From an uncultured Bacteroidales bacterium (GTDB taxonomy: Bacteria > Bacteroidota > Bacteroidia > Bacteroidales > UBA932), in NCBI GenBank assembly GCA_900318015.1, contig ONJB01000015.1:33661-97660 (forward strand): DNA of 64,000 bases. The letters run 5' to 3'. Both the position numbers and the translations under genes were made by a program. Below are positions 1 through 8,982 of the stretch, piece by piece; position 1 is the stretch's first letter; each line of letters begins with the position of its first letter. The notes beneath the pieces were generated by a model. It saw only the letters and a list, made by a program, of their open reading frames with translations. It was not told the DNA's origin and searched no databases.

Positions 1-739
1 CAATGCGCTGATAGCTACGCTACTATGTGTTGGATGCTATCGCATCGGCTTCGGGAATAGCCTTGCCAACATCATTATTGGCGCCATCATGCCGCTCATC
101 CCGGGCGTTCCTTTCGTGAACGGGGTCCGGGACCTCGCCAACGCGGATTATCTCGCCGGGCTCACCCGGCTGACGGATGCCCTGCTGGGCTTCTTCTGCA
201 TCGCGATCGGCGTGAGTGTCGGCCTTATCCTGGACGGCGCCATGGCCGGCGGCCTGATCCAGCTGAACGGTGTCTGGGCAAATCCGGAGACGGCAGGTCT
301 CTTGGTCCAGACCTTGGCCGCTTTCGTCGGTACGACCGCCTTTGCGGTTCTTTTCGGCGTTCCGCGGAAGCAATATGTCCCGTCAGGCATCGTCGGTGCG
401 TTGGGCTGGCTGCTCTACCTGATCCTTTTCCGGAAAGCCGGGATGTCCGCCGCCATGGCGACGCTGGTTTCGACCGTATTCATCGGCATCCTTTCCCGTG
501 TTTTCGCGGTCATCGAAAAGTGTCCTGCCGCCGTCTTCCTGCTGTGCGGCATTTTCCCGCTCGTTCCGGGAGCAGGTGTATTCTGGTGCACGTATTATCT
601 GATTTCCAGTCAGTTGGAACAATCGAGCGCGGCGGGTTTCCTGGCCGGCAAGGTGGCCATCGCCATCGTGCTGGGCATCATCCTCGCGATGGAGCTGCCC
701 CAGCGGTTCTTCTCCGGTCACCGGAGGCTATCCCATTAG
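1..739 (+). CDS. Threonine/serine exporter family protein (ThrE-like), 5' end outside window
   Basis: The reading frame is open from the left edge of the window, so the N terminus is missing; the first in-frame ATG at 89 lies inside a conserved segment and is not the real start. The visible part carries the end of the ThrE_1 (DUF1212) domain, recognisable by a run ending in GAIMPLIPGVPFVNGVRDL and a following hydrophobic helix, then the second ThrE_2 type domain with four more predicted helices. Proteins of this family export threonine and serine across the inner membrane. Having both halves in one chain is the single-polypeptide form; many bacteria split them. Its last 12 bases overlap the convergent EamA gene. 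Confident on family, not on substrate. Confidence 0.8.
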   Translation, partial: NALIATLLCVGCYRIGFGNSLANIIIGAIMPLIPGVPFVNGVRDLANADYLAGLTRLTDALLGFFCIAIGVSVGLILDGAMAGGLIQLNGVWANPETAGLLVQTLAAFVGTTAFAVLFGVPRKQYVPSGIVGALGWLLYLILFRKAGMSAAMATLVSTVFIGILSRVFAVIEKCPAAVFLLCGIFPLVPGAGVFWCTYYLISSQLEQSSAAGFLAGKVAIAIVLGIILAMELPQRFFSGHRRLSH

Positions 740-1666
740 GAAGAACATCGCCACACCCACCATACTTACCGTGACGCCGATGATTTCCTTCAGGCGGACT
801 TTCTGCTTGTACAGGATGGCGTAAGGGAGGATGATCAGGACGGGCGTCAGCGCCATGAGCGTGGATGCGATGCCGGCATCCGTATATTGGACGGCCATCA
901 GGGAAAGGGAGACGCCCAGGGCGGGTCCGAAGAGGGTCAGGATGGCGACGTAGGTCAATCCCTTGCGGTCATGGAAGGCGGCCTTCAGCCGGGGCAGGTC
1001 TTTTTGGAGCGCCATCAGCGCGAGGAATCCGGCACCGCCGATGAGGGCGCGGATCATCGTGGACGCGAAAGGCAGCATCGTGTCCATGAGTTCAGGCGCA
1101 CCGGCCGGAACCGCCGCTTCGTAATGCTGCATGCCGATCTTGCTGAGGACGAGGCCGACACCCTGTCCGGCACCGGCGCCGAGGCCCAGCAGGACGCCTT
1201 TCAAGGGCAGCGACAGCTTCATCTTATGACCTTCTCCCTTGCTTAAGATGGAAATGGCGATACCGCTGAGGGTCACTACCATCGCGAGTATCGATTTCCA
1301 GGTAAGCGTCTCTCCGAGCATGGCCCATCCGGCGATGGCGGCCATCGGGGGAGCAAGGGTCATGAACAGCTGGCCAAAGCGCGCGCCGATGACCAGGTAG
1401 CTGTTGAACAGGCACCAGTCCCCGAATACGTAGCCTACCAGCGCGGAGAGCCCGAGCCAGAGCCAGGCCTTGCCGTCGGCATAGCGGGGATAGGGCAGGC
1501 CGATGGTGACCCAGAGCAGGACGGCGAGGAAGACGGAGGCCATCGTGAGGCGGAGGACATTGGTCGACATCGACCCGATCCGGTGGCTCGCCTTGTCGGC
1601 GAAGATAGCCGTCACCGTCCAGAAAACGGCGACCGCCAGCGAGATGATTTCACCCAGATGCTGCAT
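728..1666 (-). CDS. EamA/DMT family permease
   Basis: A 312-residue, strongly hydrophobic protein with about ten predicted membrane segments arranged as two similar halves, as in the drug/metabolite transporter (EamA) superfamily. The first half begins MQHLGEIISLAVAVFWT and the second half ends in a short tail after the final helix. The frame is open further upstream, but the ATG at 1666 starts the first transmembrane helix and sits about eight bases after a TATCTTTG box read on this strand (1675-1682), so I chose it. It overlaps the end of the preceding exporter gene tail to tail. Substrate cannot be inferred; members of the family export amino acids, nucleobases or other metabolites. Confidence 0.85.
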   Translation of the reverse strand: MQHLGEIISLAVAVFWTVTAIFADKASHRIGSMSTNVLRLTMASVFLAVLLWVTIGLPYPRYADGKAWLWLGLSALVGYVFGDWCLFNSYLVIGARFGQLFMTLAPPMAAIAGWAMLGETLTWKSILAMVVTLSGIAISILSKGEGHKMKLSLPLKGVLLGLGAGAGQGVGLVLSKIGMQHYEAAVPAGAPELMDTMLPFASTMIRALIGGAGFLALMALQKDLPRLKAAFHDRKGLTYVAILTLFGPALGVSLSLMAVQYTDAGIASTLMALTPVLIILPYAILYKQKVRLKEIIGVTVSMVGVAMFFLMG

Positions 1667-1674
1667 AGCGGGGG

Positions 1675-1712
1675 CAAAGATAATGCAAATTCGTGAAAAT
1701 GTGTTATCTTTG
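1675..1712. promoter_or_regulatory. Divergent Bacteroidetes-type promoters for EamA (-) and acyltransferase (+)
   Basis: A TATCTTTG box on the minus strand (1675-1682) faces EamA and a second TATCTTTG on the plus strand (1705-1712) faces the acyltransferase gene. Each lies about 8-9 bases from the respective ATG, so both mRNAs would have almost no leader. I see no clear upstream TTTG element for either. Confidence 0.55.
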
Positions 1713-1721
1713 ATAATTCTA

Positions 1722-3569
1722 ATGATAAAAGAACGCGTTACGAAAATCGAACCGAAGACCAAAACGACCGTCCTGGAAGTCGACGAACTGCAGAACCTCT
1801 TGGGAATCAAGGGGTGGCTGGGCCGTCGGATCGCCTCGGCCGCCTACCGGCTGCTGGAATTCAAGGAGGTGAACCGTATCCACCACAAGTTCCACGAATC
1901 TGTCGGCCCCGAATTCTCGGCCCATGTGCTCGAGGAGGTGGGTGTCCGGTATGAGATTCCGCAGGAACAGTTGGAACGTATCCCGACGGAGGGTGGTTTC
2001 ATCACGGTCTCCAACCACCATTACGGCAGTCTGGACGGGATGATCCTGAGCGCCGTGGTCGGTTCCCGCCGTCCGGACTACAAGATCCTGACGACCTTCT
2101 TCCTGTCGATGATTCCAAGCCTCAAGGACAGTTTCATCCCCGTGGACAATTTCTCCAGCGGCGGCGCCCGGAGCATCTCCGGCATCCGTGCGGCGCTGGG
2201 TCATATCGGTGACCAGCACCCCCTCGGCCTTTTCCCGGCCGGCGAAGTGGCTACTTGGCAGAAGGGAAAGAACAAGACGTCCCTCCGTGCGGGAAAGGTC
2301 GTGGAAGACATCCCCTGGGCGGAAAACATCATTAAACTGGTCCGGAAGTCCGGTTTCCCGGTCATCCCCATCTACTTCGAAGGCGGGAACTCGGAATCCT
2401 TCCATATCCTCGGGCGGATCCATCCCCGGCTCCGGACGGCGCGCCTCATCCACGAGGTATTCAACAAGCCCGGACAAGTGATCCGGGTGCGGATCGGCCA
2501 GCCCATACCGGCTGCTGAGATCGCGTCCATGGACGTGCCGGCCCTCGGCCGGTTCCTGCGTAACCGGACCTATGCCCTGGAAGGGCAGCTCCAGGAGGCC
2601 TCCAAACCCTCTTCCCAGGGAACGCCGGCTCCGGTTGCCGAAGCCGTTCCTGTCGACGCGATCCGCGCGGAAATGGAGAAACTCCGGCCGCACGTCCTGT
2701 TCGAGATCGGCGATTACCGGGCCTATCTGATTCCGGCACCGGAAGCCCCGCTGGTCATGCAGGAACTCTACCGCCTCCGTGAAGAGACGTTCCGCGCCAT
2801 CGGTGAAGGCACAGGCCTCGCCTTCGATACGGACGAGTATGACGCTTATTATAAGCAGATGGTGCTCTGGCATATCCCGAACCAGGAAATCGTCGGCGCC
2901 TACCGCCTCGGCTTCGGTCCGGAGATCATGGCTTCGCACGGCGGCCTGTCCGGTTTCTATTCGGACACTCTCGTGAAGTACGGGGAGAAGGCGGAGTCGC
3001 TCCTGTCCCGCTCCATGGAACTCGGCCGCTCCTTCATCGTCCAGAAATACCAGCGCGAGGTCCAGCCGCTGCGGCTGCTTCTGACCGGCCTGGCCGTCTC
3101 GGTGCTGAAGAATCCCGACCTCGAGTACTATTCCGGCCCCGTGAGCATCAGCAACGACATTCCGCACTTCTTCAAGAGCCTGATCGTGGATTACGTCACC
3201 CGGAATTATCCGATGCCCGATGCGGAGCGGATCGCTCTGCCTTCCCATCCCTTCGTGCCGGATTTCCTGAACGTGAATCCCGACGACCTGCGGATCGCCC
3301 CGGGGAACATCGATGCGCTGGACCGCGCCATCCAGACCCTGTCCGACGGGAAGTACCGCCTGCCCGTGCTTGTCCGGAAGTATTTCAGCTGCAGTGCCCG
3401 GCTCGTATGCTTCAATGTGGATCCGCTGTTCTGTGACTGTCTGGACGGCCTGATTTTCCTGCGTTACAGCGATTTCCCGAAGAACACGACCCGCGCCGTC
3501 CTGCGCGGCCTGCCGGACGAACTGCAGGATGCCGTCTGGACCCGTTTCTACGGGGAGCCCCGGCCGTAA
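1722..3569 (+). CDS. Bifunctional O-/N-acyltransferase (OlsF-like: PlsC domain + GNAT/hemolysin domain)
   Basis: A 615-residue fusion. Residues about 85-265 form a PlsC-type lysophospholipid acyltransferase: H100-YGSL-D105 is the HX4D catalytic motif, FPAGEVA (171-177) matches the FPEG block, and FPVIPIYFEG (212-221) the fourth block. Residues about 340-600 match the hemolysin-like GNAT family that N-acylates ornithine or glycine (YRLREETFRAIGEG; VGAYRLGF). This order, O-acyltransferase first and N-acyltransferase second, is that of OlsF, which makes ornithine lipids; Bacteroides makes glycine lipids with the separate GlsB/GlsA pair. I therefore infer an aminolipid synthase acting at the inner membrane; the amino-acid head group is unknown. 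The start is the ATG just after a TATCTTTG promoter box; longer upstream frames run through the divergent gene. Confidence 0.82.
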   Translation: MIKERVTKIEPKTKTTVLEVDELQNLLGIKGWLGRRIASAAYRLLEFKEVNRIHHKFHESVGPEFSAHVLEEVGVRYEIPQEQLERIPTEGGFITVSNHHYGSLDGMILSAVVGSRRPDYKILTTFFLSMIPSLKDSFIPVDNFSSGGARSISGIRAALGHIGDQHPLGLFPAGEVATWQKGKNKTSLRAGKVVEDIPWAENIIKLVRKSGFPVIPIYFEGGNSESFHILGRIHPRLRTARLIHEVFNKPGQVIRVRIGQPIPAAEIASMDVPALGRFLRNRTYALEGQLQEASKPSSQGTPAPVAEAVPVDAIRAEMEKLRPHVLFEIGDYRAYLIPAPEAPLVMQELYRLREETFRAIGEGTGLAFDTDEYDAYYKQMVLWHIPNQEIVGAYRLGFGPEIMASHGGLSGFYSDTLVKYGEKAESLLSRSMELGRSFIVQKYQREVQPLRLLLTGLAVSVLKNPDLEYYSGPVSISNDIPHFFKSLIVDYVTRNYPMPDAERIALPSHPFVPDFLNVNPDDLRIAPGNIDALDRAIQTLSDGKYRLPVLVRKYFSCSARLVCFNVDPLFCDCLDGLIFLRYSDFPKNTTRAVLRGLPDELQDAVWTRFYGEPRP

Positions 3570-3575
3570 TCACGT

Positions 3576-4235
3576 ATGGACAGTCCTTTCTGGGTTTACC
3601 TCATCGGCTTTGCGGGGATGGCCGTCTACGGCGTGCGCATCCTCATCCAGTGGTATCTCTCGGAGAAATCCCATTCGGTGGAGTCTCCGGGCATCTACTG
3701 GATCCTGAGCAGCATCGGCGCGGTCATCCTGTACGTATATGGGTGGCTCCGGAAGGATTTCTCCATCATCTTCGGCGAAAGCGTCGGCTATTATATCTAC
3801 ATGTGGAATATCGGCGTGATGGGCCTGTACAAGAAGGTCCCGCGCATCGTGATCATTATCCAGGCCCTGTTCCCGGTCGTGATCCTGGCCCTCATCGCCA
3901 AGGATTTCCAATCGTTCGTGGACACGTTCCTGCATAACCAGGACGTCCCGCTGGGGCTGCTGCTCTTCGGTGTCCTGGGCCAGTTCACCTATGAGATGCG
4001 GACGGTGTACCAGCTTGTGTACAGCTACAAGCGGCACCGTTCCATCCTGCCGCTCGGGCATTGGGTGCTGGGTGTCGTGGGTTCGGTGATGATCATCGCG
4101 TACGGCCTCGTCCGGCACGACTGGGTGCTGGCCATCGGCCAGTTCTCCATCGTGTTCACCGTCCGGAACCTGATGCTGTCGATAGCGGAAACCCGGCGGG
4201 AGGGGCAGAAAGACGACGCGGAAGAAAAGTACTAG
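3576..4235 (+). CDS. Membrane protein with two LAB_N (lipid-A-disaccharide synthase N-terminal-like) domains
   Basis: 219 residues with about six predicted membrane helices. Two copies of the LAB_N motif are visible: YGVRILIQWYLSEKSHSVES followed by a helix ending near DFSIIFGE, and later TYEMRTVYQLVYSYKRHRS followed by a helix and VRNLM. LAB_N domains are found at the N terminus of some LpxB proteins and as free-standing membrane proteins near glycosyltransferases in Bacteroidetes; their own activity is not established. It starts six bases after the acyltransferase stop, so the two are probably one transcript with an envelope-lipid theme. Its stop overlaps the convergent DUF1846 gene by four bases. 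Confidence 0.78.
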   Translation: MDSPFWVYLIGFAGMAVYGVRILIQWYLSEKSHSVESPGIYWILSSIGAVILYVYGWLRKDFSIIFGESVGYYIYMWNIGVMGLYKKVPRIVIIIQALFPVVILALIAKDFQSFVDTFLHNQDVPLGLLLFGVLGQFTYEMRTVYQLVYSYKRHRSILPLGHWVLGVVGSVMIIAYGLVRHDWVLAIGQFSIVFTVRNLMLSIAETRREGQKDDAEEKY

Positions 4236-5734
4236 GATTCCTCGTCCACGATCCGCTGCTGCTTCTTGATCTTGCGCACCGGATCGCATGTCAGGCCGAT
4301 TCCGAGCTTCTGGAAGGTTTTGCGGTCCACTTCACTGAGCATGACCGTGGAATGTACCTGGGCGCCCCGCAGCTTGGGCAGCTGCTCGAGCGCCAGCTTG
4401 CAGTTCTCGTCGATCAGGCTCATCATGGAGATGGCCACCAGCACCTCGTCCGTATGCAGGCGGGGGTTCCTGCCGTGCAGGTAGTCCACCTTGGTCTTCT
4501 GGATGGGGACGATCATGGTCTGGGGGATGAGCTTGACGTTGTGCTCGATGCCGGCGAGGTGTTTCAGGGAGTTCAGCAGCAGGGCGGCGCTGGGGCCGAG
4601 GAGGGGACTGCCCTCGGCGGTCAGGATGGTGCCGTCCTCGAGTTCGATGGCTGCCGTAGCCGTGCAGGTGCTGGAACGGTCCAGTCGGTCTTTCGCGGCG
4701 ACCGTCGTCATGCGGTAGGAAGGGGAGATGCCCGCCCGCTTCATCAGGAGGGCGATCTTGTTCACTTCGGCTTCCGTCGCCTTGCCGTCGGCGAAGTTGC
4801 ACAGGGCCGTGTAGTAGCGGCGGACAATCTCCTGCAGGGAGGCCTCACGGCATACTTCATCGTCGGAGATGCAATATCCGGCCATGTTCACGCCCATGTC
4901 CGTCGGGGACTTGTAGGGCGATTCGCCGTAGATATCCATGAAGAGGGCGTTCATCACGGGGAAGATCTCCACGTCACGGTTGTAATTCACCGCCGTCTTG
5001 CCGTAGGCTTCCAGGTGGAACGGGTCGATCATGTTCACGTCTTCGAGGTCCGCCGTGGCGGCTTCGTAGGCGAGGTTCACGGGATGGGTGAGGGATAGGT
5101 TCCAGATCGGGAAGGTCTCGAACTTGGCGTAACCGGCTTTGACCCCGCGTTTGTTCTCCTGGTACAGCTGGCTCAGGCATACGGCCATCTTGCCGCTGCC
5201 GGGACCGGGGGCTGTGATGACGACGAGGGGCTTCGTGGTCTCCACGTAGTCGTTCCGGCCGAATCCTTCGTCGGAGTCGATGAGGGCGACGTTGTGCGGA
5301 TAGCCTTCGATGGTGTGGTGGTAATAGACCTTGATGCCCATGTTTTCGAGCCGTTTGCGGTAGGCCACGGCGCTGGACTGGCCGCTGAAATGGGTGATGA
5401 CGATGCTGTTCACGCTGAGTCCGCGCTCCATGAACTCGTCGCGGAGGCGGAGGACGTCCATGTCGTAGGTGATGCCGAGGTCCGTCCGGACTTTGTTCTT
5501 CTGGATATCCACGGCGCTGATGACGATGACGATCTCCGCGTCATCCTTCATCTGCATGAGCATCTTGAGCTTGCTGTCCGGCTCGAAGCCCGGAAGGACC
5601 CGGCTGGCGTGGTAATCGTCGAAAAGCTTGCCGCCGAACTCCATGTAGAGCTTGTCGCCGAACGTAGCGATGCGGTCCCTGATGTGTTCCGATTGGATCT
5701 TGAGATACTTAGCGTTGTCGAACCCGTATTTCAT
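4232..5734 (-). CDS. DUF1846 domain-containing protein
   Basis: A 500-residue cytoplasmic protein that matches the DUF1846 family over its whole length (starts MKYGFDNAKYLKIQSEHIRD, usual family length about 500). A glycine-rich segment at 174-184 (TAPGPGSGKMA) looks like a nucleotide-binding loop, which suggests an ATP- or GTP-dependent role, but I know of no established function for the family. It is preceded by a TACCTTTG promoter box with a matching upstream TTTG. It stands alone, convergent with the LAB_N gene and divergent from the rhamnosidase gene. Confidence 0.85.
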   Translation of the reverse strand: MKYGFDNAKYLKIQSEHIRDRIATFGDKLYMEFGGKLFDDYHASRVLPGFEPDSKLKMLMQMKDDAEIVIVISAVDIQKNKVRTDLGITYDMDVLRLRDEFMERGLSVNSIVITHFSGQSSAVAYRKRLENMGIKVYYHHTIEGYPHNVALIDSDEGFGRNDYVETTKPLVVITAPGPGSGKMAVCLSQLYQENKRGVKAGYAKFETFPIWNLSLTHPVNLAYEAATADLEDVNMIDPFHLEAYGKTAVNYNRDVEIFPVMNALFMDIYGESPYKSPTDMGVNMAGYCISDDEVCREASLQEIVRRYYTALCNFADGKATEAEVNKIALLMKRAGISPSYRMTTVAAKDRLDRSSTCTATAAIELEDGTILTAEGSPLLGPSAALLLNSLKHLAGIEHNVKLIPQTMIVPIQKTKVDYLHGRNPRLHTDEVLVAISMMSLIDENCKLALEQLPKLRGAQVHSTVMLSEVDRKTFQKLGIGLTCDPVRKIKKQQRIVDEES

Positions 5735-5759
5735 AAGTCGTTTGCCTGAATACGGGATA

Positions 5760-5806
5760 CAAAGGTAGGAAATCCCCGCGGTTTTTCAAAGAAAAGGTTA
5801 TCTTTG
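5760..5806. promoter_or_regulatory. Divergent promoters for DUF1846 (-) and GH106 (+)
   Basis: On the minus strand TACCTTTG (5760-5767) is preceded after 19 bases by TTTG (5787-5790), a full Bacteroidetes sigma-ABfr-type promoter giving a leader of about 20 bases for the DUF1846 gene. On the plus strand TATCTTTG (5799-5806) ends five bases before the rhamnosidase ATG, so that mRNA is nearly leaderless; its upstream element is not recognisable. Confidence 0.6.
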
Positions 5807-5811
5807 CAAGT

Positions 5812-8800
5812 ATGAAAAAACGATTGTTTTTCCTCGTTTGCCTGCTTGTCTCGCAGGTGGCCGGCGCCCAGGGACTTTATGAACAGTTCGCGGATCCTCC
5901 GCAGGAAGCCCGGCCGCGCGTGTGGTGGCATTGGATGGACGGGAACGTGTCCATCGACGGAATCACGAAGGATATCGAGTGGATGGAACGGGTCGGGATC
6001 GGCGGTTTCCACCAGTTCGATGCCGGCGGCATCGGCATGCTTCCCATCGTGGATGAAACCATGCCGTACCTGTCGCCGCAGTGGCAGGTAGCGGTCCGGT
6101 ATGCCATGAACCTGGCGGCCGAGAAAGGTATGGAGACAGCTGTTGCGTCCGCTCCGGGCTGGAGTTCCACGGGAGGTCCGTGGGTGAAGCCGGCGGACGC
6201 CATGAAGAAACTGACTTGGCGGACGGCCGAAGTGACCGGTGGCAAGGTGCAGCTGATCCGCATGCCGGCGCATTTCGACACGCCCGGTACCTATCAGAAT
6301 ATCGCCGACGGCGGCGATGCGGAGCATTGGTACCAGCATGTGGCCACCCTGGCCGTGAAACTCCCCGATGCGGAAAAGTCCATGCAGGAAATGGGGGCCA
6401 GCGTCACCGCTTCCGGCGGCCATTTCACGGTCAGCGAGCTCACGGACGGGGATTTCAGCCAGGACCTGGAACTTCCCCTGCCCGCAGGCGGGGAGTATGC
6501 CTGGATCCAGTATTCTTTCGACCATCCCCAGATGATCCGCGCCCTGACGCTTTGCGGCGGCCAGCGGCGCAGCATCTGGCGTAATACGCCCCCTACCTAT
6601 GAGAACCGCCTGGAAGCCAGCGACGATGGTGTCACCTGGCGTCGGGTGTGTGACATTCCGTCGGCCTGCAGCCAGGTCCTGACGATGGATATCCCGGCCA
6701 CGCAGGCACGGCATTTCCGCCTTCTGGTCCGCCAGAAAACGAGGATTCCGGAGTTTGTCCTGCACGGGGTCGTCAAGGTCAATCATGCCGAGGACAAGGC
6801 GGGCTTCGCCGCGCCGTTCGACTTCGCCGATTATGTGACGCCAGAAACCGGCGATCCGGTCCTGCAGGTCGAGGATCTCACCCTGGTTGACCAGGGCGGG
6901 AAACTGATCTGGAATGTTCCTCCGGGACGCTGGCGCATCTACCGGTTCGGCGTTTCCCTGACCGGGAAGAAGAACCACCCGGCCCCGCCGGAGGCGACGG
7001 GCCTGGAGGTGGACAAGTTGGACCCGAAGGCCTGGGAAGCCTATTTCAAGGAGTTCTTCCGCATCTATCAGGGCGCTCCGGTCCAGTATGTCCTCACGGA
7101 CAGCTACGAAGCCGGGCAGATGACCTGGACAGGGAACATGTTTCAGGAATTCAAGGAGCGGCGGGGCTATTCGCTGTTTCCGTGGCTACCGGCACTGACC
7201 GGGGAGATTCTCCGCAATACGACCGAGACGGAGCACTTCCTTTTCGATTGGCGGCGTACGCTCGGTGAACTGATGGCGGAGAATTACGACCGCCTGGGCG
7301 GCATCGCCCGCGCAGCCGGCCTGAAAGGACGCTATGCCGAATCACACGAGAACGGGCATGTGTTCGTGGGGGACGGCATGGACCTCAAGCGGACGGCCGA
7401 CATTCCGATGTCCGCCATCTGGATGGACAATGCCGGTGCCGGCTCCTCGATTCCGATGGCCATGGCCGACATCCGTGAATCGGCCTCCGTGGCCCATATC
7501 TATGGGCAGAACATCGTCGCGGCGGAATCTTTCACCACCAGCGGCGTAGGCGGCAAGAACTATTCCTACTGCCCCGAAAACATGAAGAATACGGCCGATA
7601 TCGCCCTTTCCTGCGGCCTGAACCGCTTCGTCATCCATGAGACCTCCCACCAGCCGGACGACCGGCACAAGCCGGGCCTGGACCTCATCGGCTATGGTCA
7701 GTGGTTTAACCGCCACGATACCTGGGCGGAAGAGGCGCGCCCCTGGATGGATTACCTGGCCCGCAGCTCCTATCTGCTGCAGCAGGGCCATTTCAAGGCC
7801 GATATCCTCTATTATTACGGGGAGGATAACTGCATCACCGGGCTGTTCGGGAACCAGCTGCCGGACATCCCGGCTGGCTACGCGTACGATTTCGTGAATC
7901 CGTACGCACTGCAGCATGCCGTCTTTCCCCTCGACGGCCACTTGGTCACGGAGTCGGGAATGAGCTACAAACTGCTGGTGCTCGGTCCCAACTGCAAGAC
8001 CATGACCTATGCGCTCCTCAAGCGGATCCTGTATCTGGCACAGGCCGGAATCCCGGTGTGCGGCACCCTGCCGGAACGTTGCGCCTCGCTGACGGACCAC
8101 CAGGAAGCCTTCGACCTGCTGCTCATGCAGCTCAAGCCGCTCTTTCTGGACATGCCGGTGAAAGCGGCGCTGAACGCCCGGGGAATCGAGCCGGATTGCA
8201 TGATTCCCGATGATTGGGCCTATGTCCACCGGGAGACGGACCGGGAAGACATCTGGTGGATCCGGAACTTCTCCGGCGTCCCTGCCTCTTCCGTCGTCCT
8301 GCTCCGGGGCGGGGAAGGGCAGCCGCGGGTACTGGATCCTGTCACCGGGAAGGTGCAGAGAATCACGGCGTCCACCTCGCCGGACGGCTACAGGTACTTC
8401 AATCTGAATATGGAGGCGGATGATGCCCTGTTCGTCGTCATCGGCAAGGCTCCGGAAGTGCAGGTTCCCGTCGCTCCGGTCCGGAAAGTGCCGGTCCTCA
8501 CGATGAAAGGCTCCTGGAACCTTTCCTTTGATTCCGGCCTGGGCGCTCCTCCGACGGCGGTTTTCGACCAGCTGATGTCCTATACGGAATCGACGGATCC
8601 GGCCATCCGCTACTATTCAGGCACGGTTACGTACCGGAAAGCTTTCACCCTGAAAAAGAGACATCTCAGGAAGGCGGCGGCCTTTGAAATCGACCTGGGC
8701 AGCGTCAAGAACATCGCCCGCGTGAAGGTGAACGGATTTGACGTGGGGGTCGCCTGGAAAGCGCCTTTCCGGTTGGAAATACCGACGGCTTATCTGCACT

Positions 8801-8982
8801 CCGGCCGGAATGATTTGGAAGTGAAGGTCATCAACCTCTGGCCGAACCGGATCATCGGCGACCTGCAGCCGGGCGCCGGCCGGAAATGGACCTATACCGC
8901 TTCGAACTGGTACACGGCCGATTCACCCTTGCTGCCTTCCGGCCTGCTGGGCCCGGTATCGGTGTCACGCATCCAGAAGTAA
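5812..8982 (+). CDS. Secreted glycoside hydrolase, GH106 alpha-L-rhamnosidase-like
   Basis: 1056 residues with an N-terminal signal peptide (MKKRLFFLVCLLVSQVAGA, cleavage expected before QGLYEQF). The start of the mature protein, PRVWWHWMDGNVSIDGIT followed by a WMERVGIGGFHQFD segment, is the hallmark of GH106 alpha-L-rhamnosidases, which release rhamnose from plant pectin (rhamnogalacturonan) and related glycans. Conserved acidic segments TDSYEAGQMTW and AESHENGHVFVGD lie mid-protein in the catalytic region. The last 180 or so residues form a GH2-type beta-sandwich (ending near LEVKVINLWPNRIIGDLQPG). No SusC/SusD pair is next to it, so it is not in a classical polysaccharide utilisation locus in this window. 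Expected location is periplasm or cell surface. Its 3' end overlaps the convergent lplA by 18 bases. Confidence 0.85.
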   Translation: MKKRLFFLVCLLVSQVAGAQGLYEQFADPPQEARPRVWWHWMDGNVSIDGITKDIEWMERVGIGGFHQFDAGGIGMLPIVDETMPYLSPQWQVAVRYAMNLAAEKGMETAVASAPGWSSTGGPWVKPADAMKKLTWRTAEVTGGKVQLIRMPAHFDTPGTYQNIADGGDAEHWYQHVATLAVKLPDAEKSMQEMGASVTASGGHFTVSELTDGDFSQDLELPLPAGGEYAWIQYSFDHPQMIRALTLCGGQRRSIWRNTPPTYENRLEASDDGVTWRRVCDIPSACSQVLTMDIPATQARHFRLLVRQKTRIPEFVLHGVVKVNHAEDKAGFAAPFDFADYVTPETGDPVLQVEDLTLVDQGGKLIWNVPPGRWRIYRFGVSLTGKKNHPAPPEATGLEVDKLDPKAWEAYFKEFFRIYQGAPVQYVLTDSYEAGQMTWTGNMFQEFKERRGYSLFPWLPALTGEILRNTTETEHFLFDWRRTLGELMAENYDRLGGIARAAGLKGRYAESHENGHVFVGDGMDLKRTADIPMSAIWMDNAGAGSSIPMAMADIRESASVAHIYGQNIVAAESFTTSGVGGKNYSYCPENMKNTADIALSCGLNRFVIHETSHQPDDRHKPGLDLIGYGQWFNRHDTWAEEARPWMDYLARSSYLLQQGHFKADILYYYGEDNCITGLFGNQLPDIPAGYAYDFVNPYALQHAVFPLDGHLVTESGMSYKLLVLGPNCKTMTYALLKRILYLAQAGIPVCGTLPERCASLTDHQEAFDLLLMQLKPLFLDMPVKAALNARGIEPDCMIPDDWAYVHRETDREDIWWIRNFSGVPASSVVLLRGGEGQPRVLDPVTGKVQRITASTSPDGYRYFNLNMEADDALFVVIGKAPEVQVPVAPVRKVPVLTMKGSWNLSFDSGLGAPPTAVFDQLMSYTESTDPAIRYYSGTVTYRKAFTLKKRHLRKAAAFEIDLGSVKNIARVKVNGFDVGVAWKAPFRLEIPTAYLHSGRNDLEVKVINLWPNRIIGDLQPGAGRKWTYTASNWYTADSPLLPSGLLGPVSVSRIQK

